Positions 60,669 through 64,000 of a DNA stretch of 64,000 nt are shown piece by piece. The notes beneath the pieces were generated by a model. That model did not search any database, had not been told where the DNA came from, and was given only the letters and a program-made list of their open reading frames with translations. The position numbers and the translations under genes were made by a program. The number at the start of each line of letters is the position of its first letter. Within the stretch, counting starts at the first letter, position 1. The DNA lies in the IMG/VR virus record IMGVR_UViG_3300042935_001483, positions 1 to 64,000 of that record; one strand, written 5' to 3'. The DNA comes from a virus.

Positions 60669-62624
60669 TTACGCTACACGCCCCACTATATCTTTTGATG
60701 GAAAACGGACTTCAAATACACTTGGATCAATTGATGGATATATAACTCCATCAACAGTGGCTTTTCCTATATTATACTCATGCGGAGAATAATCCCCATC
60801 TTTTAATGTTAAATTCTTGACATTCAAATATGTCACAGATTGTACTCCATCCACTTTTGCGATTTCCAATTGAAGGCGACTTAAATTAATAGGTTGACAG
60901 AATTTAATGTTATTAATATCAAAAAATTGTTGAACCAATGTTAAACAATTTGCCAGAACTTCTCGTTTATTATAATTCTTGTATACAATTACCGTAAAAT
61001 CTATTCCTATATTTATGATATATCCATCAATCATATTTACACTGTCTGTCAACATTCTATATTGATTTAGATAATTTTTCAAATTTTGGCGAATAGCTTC
61101 GTTTGATGTGATTAACCGCTGGTTGTTGTCATAACATAAGATATAAAGATTTATAGCGAACTGATTATTTTTATCTGGGTTGACTTTGTTAATTGTGCCC
61201 GGAGAAAAACGGCCCGATTGAGTTTCCGTCGGAGTCGCTTGTATGTTTGCCATATCAAGTTGCGTATCAGTTACTGCATAAACTTTTGCTATAGATCCAT
61301 ATTTTGATGGCATTGCAAATGTTCTTACCTCGTAATCTCCCTGAGTAACAACTCTGTTTTGTGCGGCGAAATAAGCAAGTGCGTTATTTCTTATTTCATC
61401 GTTTGTTTCGGCGCTTCTTCCACCCGACGCGGAAATGGGATTATTTACTTTGACGGAACGGCGTACGAGATTTGTAAGATCCAATTCAAGCTTTCCTATC
61501 TCGGTCAAATCTCCGAAAAATTCCACCGAGCTAATATTTTTTATGGAGTTGGAATTTATATTGCTAGTTATTCCTCCACCAACAACATATCTAATTGTCA
61601 GGGTGGTGTTTGATGGAGCCTGCCCGAATGACTTTGACGACAGAAAGTTAGATGGATCATATGCAATATTCTCAGCTCTGAATGTGGTAGGCTTACTAAC
61701 GGTGAATGCGTTTGGAACAATGAGTTCGTCTTCTTTGATACTTGTGCCAGACCCAAATTCCAAAAATGTGGTATTGTCGGCACCAACTCCTGTCACAAAT
61801 CTTTTTGCCGTGCGCAAATATCTCAACAAAAACGGAGAAGTATCTCTGTATACCGATAGAGTATTATCGTTTTTATAAATATTCTCGTAGTTGACTGGTA
61901 CAAGATCTTGTGCGAGATAATCCGTTTCATGCCAGCGATTTCCATCGGAATCGTATATATCCATTACCTCAATTACATTTGGTTCGTCCAAATATACTTT
62001 TAAGAATGGAGACGGATTTCCAATAGACACCGTTTTTGTAACAATTCTACCAGAAAATGCATCAACCGTCTTTTTTAACACAAAAAAATCGGGTTGACCG
62101 GCTGCATTGCGTTGAAACACGGATACCTCCAGTGGATCGTTTTTTGTATCCACTGTAAAATCTACAGGAGAATTTGTTAAAAATGATATTCCGCTATCAC
62201 TGGTAGTTGACATACCAGCTTTTATGATTTGAGAATAGTTTAGGTCGGGAACCATTTGACCGCCTGTGTTCATCTTCGATGGCACAAGTTGATATACATC
62301 CAACTTTGTGACTGATGGTGATATTGGCTTCATCTTATATCCCATCGATCTAGCGGCATCGATTATGTTCTTACGTTCTTCCGAATTAACCAACATAGAT
62401 TCTTTAAATTGATAATCTATATAATACGACAACACATCTCCAACATATGCAGCCATTTCAATAAACATCATGCCCGCAGAAGCATCGCTAAAATCCTTGT
62501 ATGTGTTTGGATAGTATGTTTTAGCAAAATCCATCAACGATTGTTTCAACTGAGTGAAATCTTTATTGAGATATTTTACATCTTTTTTATCCGGCTGAAA
62601 TGATTTTGGTGTATCTAGTATCAT
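60669..62624 (-). CDS. 6: Baseplate wedge protein gp6 (baseplate J family)
   Basis: 651 residues (T4 gp6 660). Typical N-terminus: DFSDASAGMMFIEMAAYVGDVLSYYIDYQFKESML, then SMGYKMKPISPSVTKLDVYQLVP. The mid-region SASGGRSAETNDEIRNNALAYFAAQNRVVTQGDYE is the baseplate-J signature, with VRTFAMPSKYGSIAKVYAV following. C-terminal FCQPINLSRLQLEIAKVDGVQSVTYLNV also fits. It forms the dodecameric ring of the baseplate inner wedges. Overlaps gp25 by 4 bases. Confidence 0.95.
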   Translation of the reverse strand: MILDTPKSFQPDKKDVKYLNKDFTQLKQSLMDFAKTYYPNTYKDFSDASAGMMFIEMAAYVGDVLSYYIDYQFKESMLVNSEERKNIIDAARSMGYKMKPISPSVTKLDVYQLVPSKMNTGGQMVPDLNYSQIIKAGMSTTSDSGISFLTNSPVDFTVDTKNDPLEVSVFQRNAAGQPDFFVLKKTVDAFSGRIVTKTVSIGNPSPFLKVYLDEPNVIEVMDIYDSDGNRWHETDYLAQDLVPVNYENIYKNDNTLSVYRDTSPFLLRYLRTAKRFVTGVGADNTTFLEFGSGTSIKEDELIVPNAFTVSKPTTFRAENIAYDPSNFLSSKSFGQAPSNTTLTIRYVVGGGITSNINSNSIKNISSVEFFGDLTEIGKLELDLTNLVRRSVKVNNPISASGGRSAETNDEIRNNALAYFAAQNRVVTQGDYEVRTFAMPSKYGSIAKVYAVTDTQLDMANIQATPTETQSGRFSPGTINKVNPDKNNQFAINLYILCYDNNQRLITSNEAIRQNLKNYLNQYRMLTDSVNMIDGYIINIGIDFTVIVYKNYNKREVLANCLTLVQQFFDINNIKFCQPINLSRLQLEIAKVDGVQSVTYLNVKNLTLKDGDYSPHEYNIGKATVDGVIYPSIDPSVFEVRFPSKDIVGRVA

Positions 62625-63031
62625 ATATTTCCAGAATTTACGGCAACTTCGATGGTTTGTGTTTTGTTGATACCCGCACTTGGTACCGTGAATAATACTT
62701 TTACTCCAACTTTGTTTTTGTCTTTGTATTCCGCGCTACTGGTATAAATTTGAATGTCTTGAATTTTTACATAACTCATCCATTTTGCAATATCTCTTTG
62801 TATGGAATTTTTTACCATAGGGGTAATATCATCTGTATAATTTTCAAATAAGATGTTCCACAAACCAGATCCAAATTCCGGATTCATTCTACGCTCGCCT
62901 TTTCTCGTTCTCAAAAGTACATTAAGGTTGCTTTTTATCTGTTCGAGAATGTCATAGCTTGAATTAAAAAATCCCTGCGGCCCATGAGTTATAGGCAATA
63001 ATATTCCATATGTCTGTGACGGAGTTACCAT
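62621..63031 (-). CDS. 25: Baseplate wedge subunit gp25
   Basis: 136 residues (T4 gp25 132). Shows the gp25/GpW-like motif RKGERRMNPEFGSGLWNILFEN, then helix and strand DITPMVKNSIQRDIAKWMSYVKIQDIQI and DKNKVGVKVLFTV. It forms part of the sheath-baseplate junction, starting sheath polymerisation. Adjacent to gp6, as is usual. It lies 2 bases after the small gene at 63034-63486. Confidence 0.95.
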   Translation of the reverse strand: MVTPSQTYGILLPITHGPQGFFNSSYDILEQIKSNLNVLLRTRKGERRMNPEFGSGLWNILFENYTDDITPMVKNSIQRDIAKWMSYVKIQDIQIYTSSAEYKDKNKVGVKVLFTVPSAGINKTQTIEVAVNSGNI

Positions 63032-63033
63032 TT

Positions 63034-63486
63034 TTATACCGGACGTTTTGCTGTTGCCTTGGCGTCAACAGCCTTTAGTAATTTGGAATAATCGCGCGAC
63101 AGTGCATTCGCAACTGCCGCCATTTCTTTATTTTCATTCAATGTTTCAATTGGAAGAGTTTTGATGACATCCATTGCCGATGGTGCGGATGCTTCTTCAT
63201 ATGGAACTCCGCCGACAGTTTCATTCAGAATCTGATTGAGGATTGGATTTTTTGCAAACATCTTCATAGGCGGTGGAGTTTGTTGCTTTGCCGGACCATC
63301 AAACTTTACATTAAAATTTGTAGTTTTTGTTGGTATCGAAGCCATCGGCCTTTTGGACTCTAATATGGCGTCTGAATTCTGAGTTATTTTTTCAGCCAAT
63401 ACTTCCATCAGAAGTTGTGGAAGTGCATTATTAACTTCTTCTTTTACGATAGTTCTTATAATATCTACTAGTTCGTTCTTTTTCAT
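63034..63486 (-). CDS. Protein with targeting-like N-terminus, baseplate region
   Basis: 150 residues. MKKNELVDIIRTIVKEE|VNNALPQLLMEVLAE is a member of the recurrent N-terminal helix family (compare 19623-19931 and 47587-48120). Middle is Pro/Lys-rich (KFDGPAKQQTPPPMKMF), C-terminal part helical (VIKTLPIETLNENKEMAAVANALSRDY). No enzyme motif. A Shine-Dalgarno AAGGAA and an ATATTTATA motif precede it. Placed next to gp25 but with the head-type signal, so its virion location is unclear. Confidence 0.55.
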   Translation of the reverse strand: MKKNELVDIIRTIVKEEVNNALPQLLMEVLAEKITQNSDAILESKRPMASIPTKTTNFNVKFDGPAKQQTPPPMKMFAKNPILNQILNETVGGVPYEEASAPSAMDVIKTLPIETLNENKEMAAVANALSRDYSKLLKAVDAKATAKRPV

Positions 63487-63501
63487 ATATATGGTTCCTT
63501 A

Positions 63502-63510
63502 TATAAATAT
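63502..63510 (-). promoter_or_regulatory. ATATTTATA motif upstream of 63034-63486
   Basis: Coding-strand ATATTTATA, 15 bases before the ATG at 63486, with AAGGAA between. Confidence 0.4.
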
Positions 63511-63526
63511 ACAATATTTTTAATTA

Positions 63527-64000
63527 TTATCCGGTTGGTGGAAAGGTATATGTCTTTTGTTGAGAATTTTGACTTATAAATTCCGATTGATTTATCTCCA
63601 CTTTTGCCTGAAGTTCAGATGTTATGGACGGAAATGCATCTCCTAACGTGGGTATACCGGATTTTGGTACTTCGGGCGCAATTTCTGTCACGTTACCTTC
63701 TTCATCAGTTTCCGTTCTGGGCGGGTTTGATATTTTAAAGTTCAATTCAAATTGCCCCTGTGCGGCTCCCAGAACCCCGCCAATTTGGTCTTTTAAGTCT
63801 CCTATCTTTTCATTTATTCCAGTTTTATCCACAGCATCATTTACTTGATCCATTACTTGACCAACAATATCGTCTGCAATTTGGCTCAAGAGATGTTTCA
63901 ATATTTCGCTTGGACTGTTTTTCATAAGTGCCCTGATAATGGATAGTGCTGCCAACGCCATACCCATATTAATTTTCAAACCTGGAATAAACGGGGGACA
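63527..64000 (-). CDS. Virion-type protein, C-terminal part (runs off window)
   Basis: The minus-strand frame has no stop up to the window edge; the first start-like codon (TTG at 63979) is probably internal, because the frame continues upstream as FIPGLKINMGMALAALSII. About 158 residues are visible: a helical hydrophobic stretch (MALAALSIIRALMKNSPSEILKHLLSQIADDIVGQVMDQVND), then a Gly/Glu/Thr-rich part (RTETDEEGNVTEIAPEVPKSGIP) ending TYTFPPTG. Family not recognised; upstream of gp25 it is probably a tail or baseplate component. Confidence 0.6.
   Translation of the reverse strand, partial: CPPFIPGLKINMGMALAALSIIRALMKNSPSEILKHLLSQIADDIVGQVMDQVNDAVDKTGINEKIGDLKDQIGGVLGAAQGQFELNFKISNPPRTETDEEGNVTEIAPEVPKSGIPTLGDAFPSITSELQAKVEINQSEFISQNSQQKTYTFPPTG

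Noticed and set aside
1-64000. tRNA genes, group I introns, inteins, integrase or attachment sites
   Set aside because: Gaps between genes are short and I saw no cloverleaf, intron or att-like repeat; core genes are unbroken.

Overview
This window is part of the genome of a tailed, contractile-tail (T4-like) bacteriophage. The evidence is a capsid module with terminase (gp17), portal (gp20), prohead protease (gp21), scaffold (gp22-like) and major capsid protein (gp23), together with baseplate wedge proteins gp25 and gp6 and T4-type replication proteins (primase, Mre11/Rad50 nuclease). The DNA is AT-rich and almost every gene is on the minus strand, so transcription runs right to left. The one clear plus-strand gene is a lysozyme at 10677-11336. 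The host cannot be named from this sequence. Shine-Dalgarno sequences are weak or missing at many starts; instead a recurrent coding-strand motif ATATTTATA lies just upstream of many genes.

In transcription order: 64000-48700 holds baseplate and tail-tip genes (partial protein, gp25, gp6, a DNRLRE-like protein, a 1576-residue gp7-like protein with a LamG domain, and a seven-blade FG-GAP propeller protein carrying two dockerin-type loops). 48700-42000 holds DNA metabolism: a RuvC-like resolvase, primase, a homing endonuclease and a single-chain Mre11-Rad50 fusion. 42000-35000 holds a fibre protein, a 1306-residue multi-enzyme protein (ligase-like nucleotidyltransferase, HIGH-motif nucleotidylyltransferase, two Pol-beta-type nucleotidyltransferases) and a conserved zinc-binding unknown. 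35000-24900 is a 10-kb sugar-modification cassette of eight genes, several of them fused, including an apparent autotransporter-heptosyltransferase-type enzyme with a cysteine iron-finger. 24900-12400 is the DNA-packaging and head-assembly module, ending at a strong bidirectional terminator. 12400-1 holds a secreted NucA-type nuclease, the lysozyme, neck and tail-completion genes with an inserted Vsr-like nuclease, and a run of tail fibre/tailspike genes with collagen-like, SASYALTASY and pectate-lyase-type beta-helix modules.

The most interesting reading is that a large set of proteins begins with a short amphipathic helix ending in a Glu that resembles the capsid-targeting/cleavage signal of T4 internal head proteins. 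The lysozyme, several small proteins of the head module and the multi-enzyme protein all carry it. The multi-enzyme protein also carries similar sites between its modules, so it may be packaged in the head, cut by the gp21-like protease and injected as separate RNA/nucleotide-processing enzymes. This is inference from sequence patterns. The glycosyltransferase cassette, next to Ser/Thr-rich fibres and beta-helix spikes, suggests the phage glycosylates its own virion proteins or the host surface.
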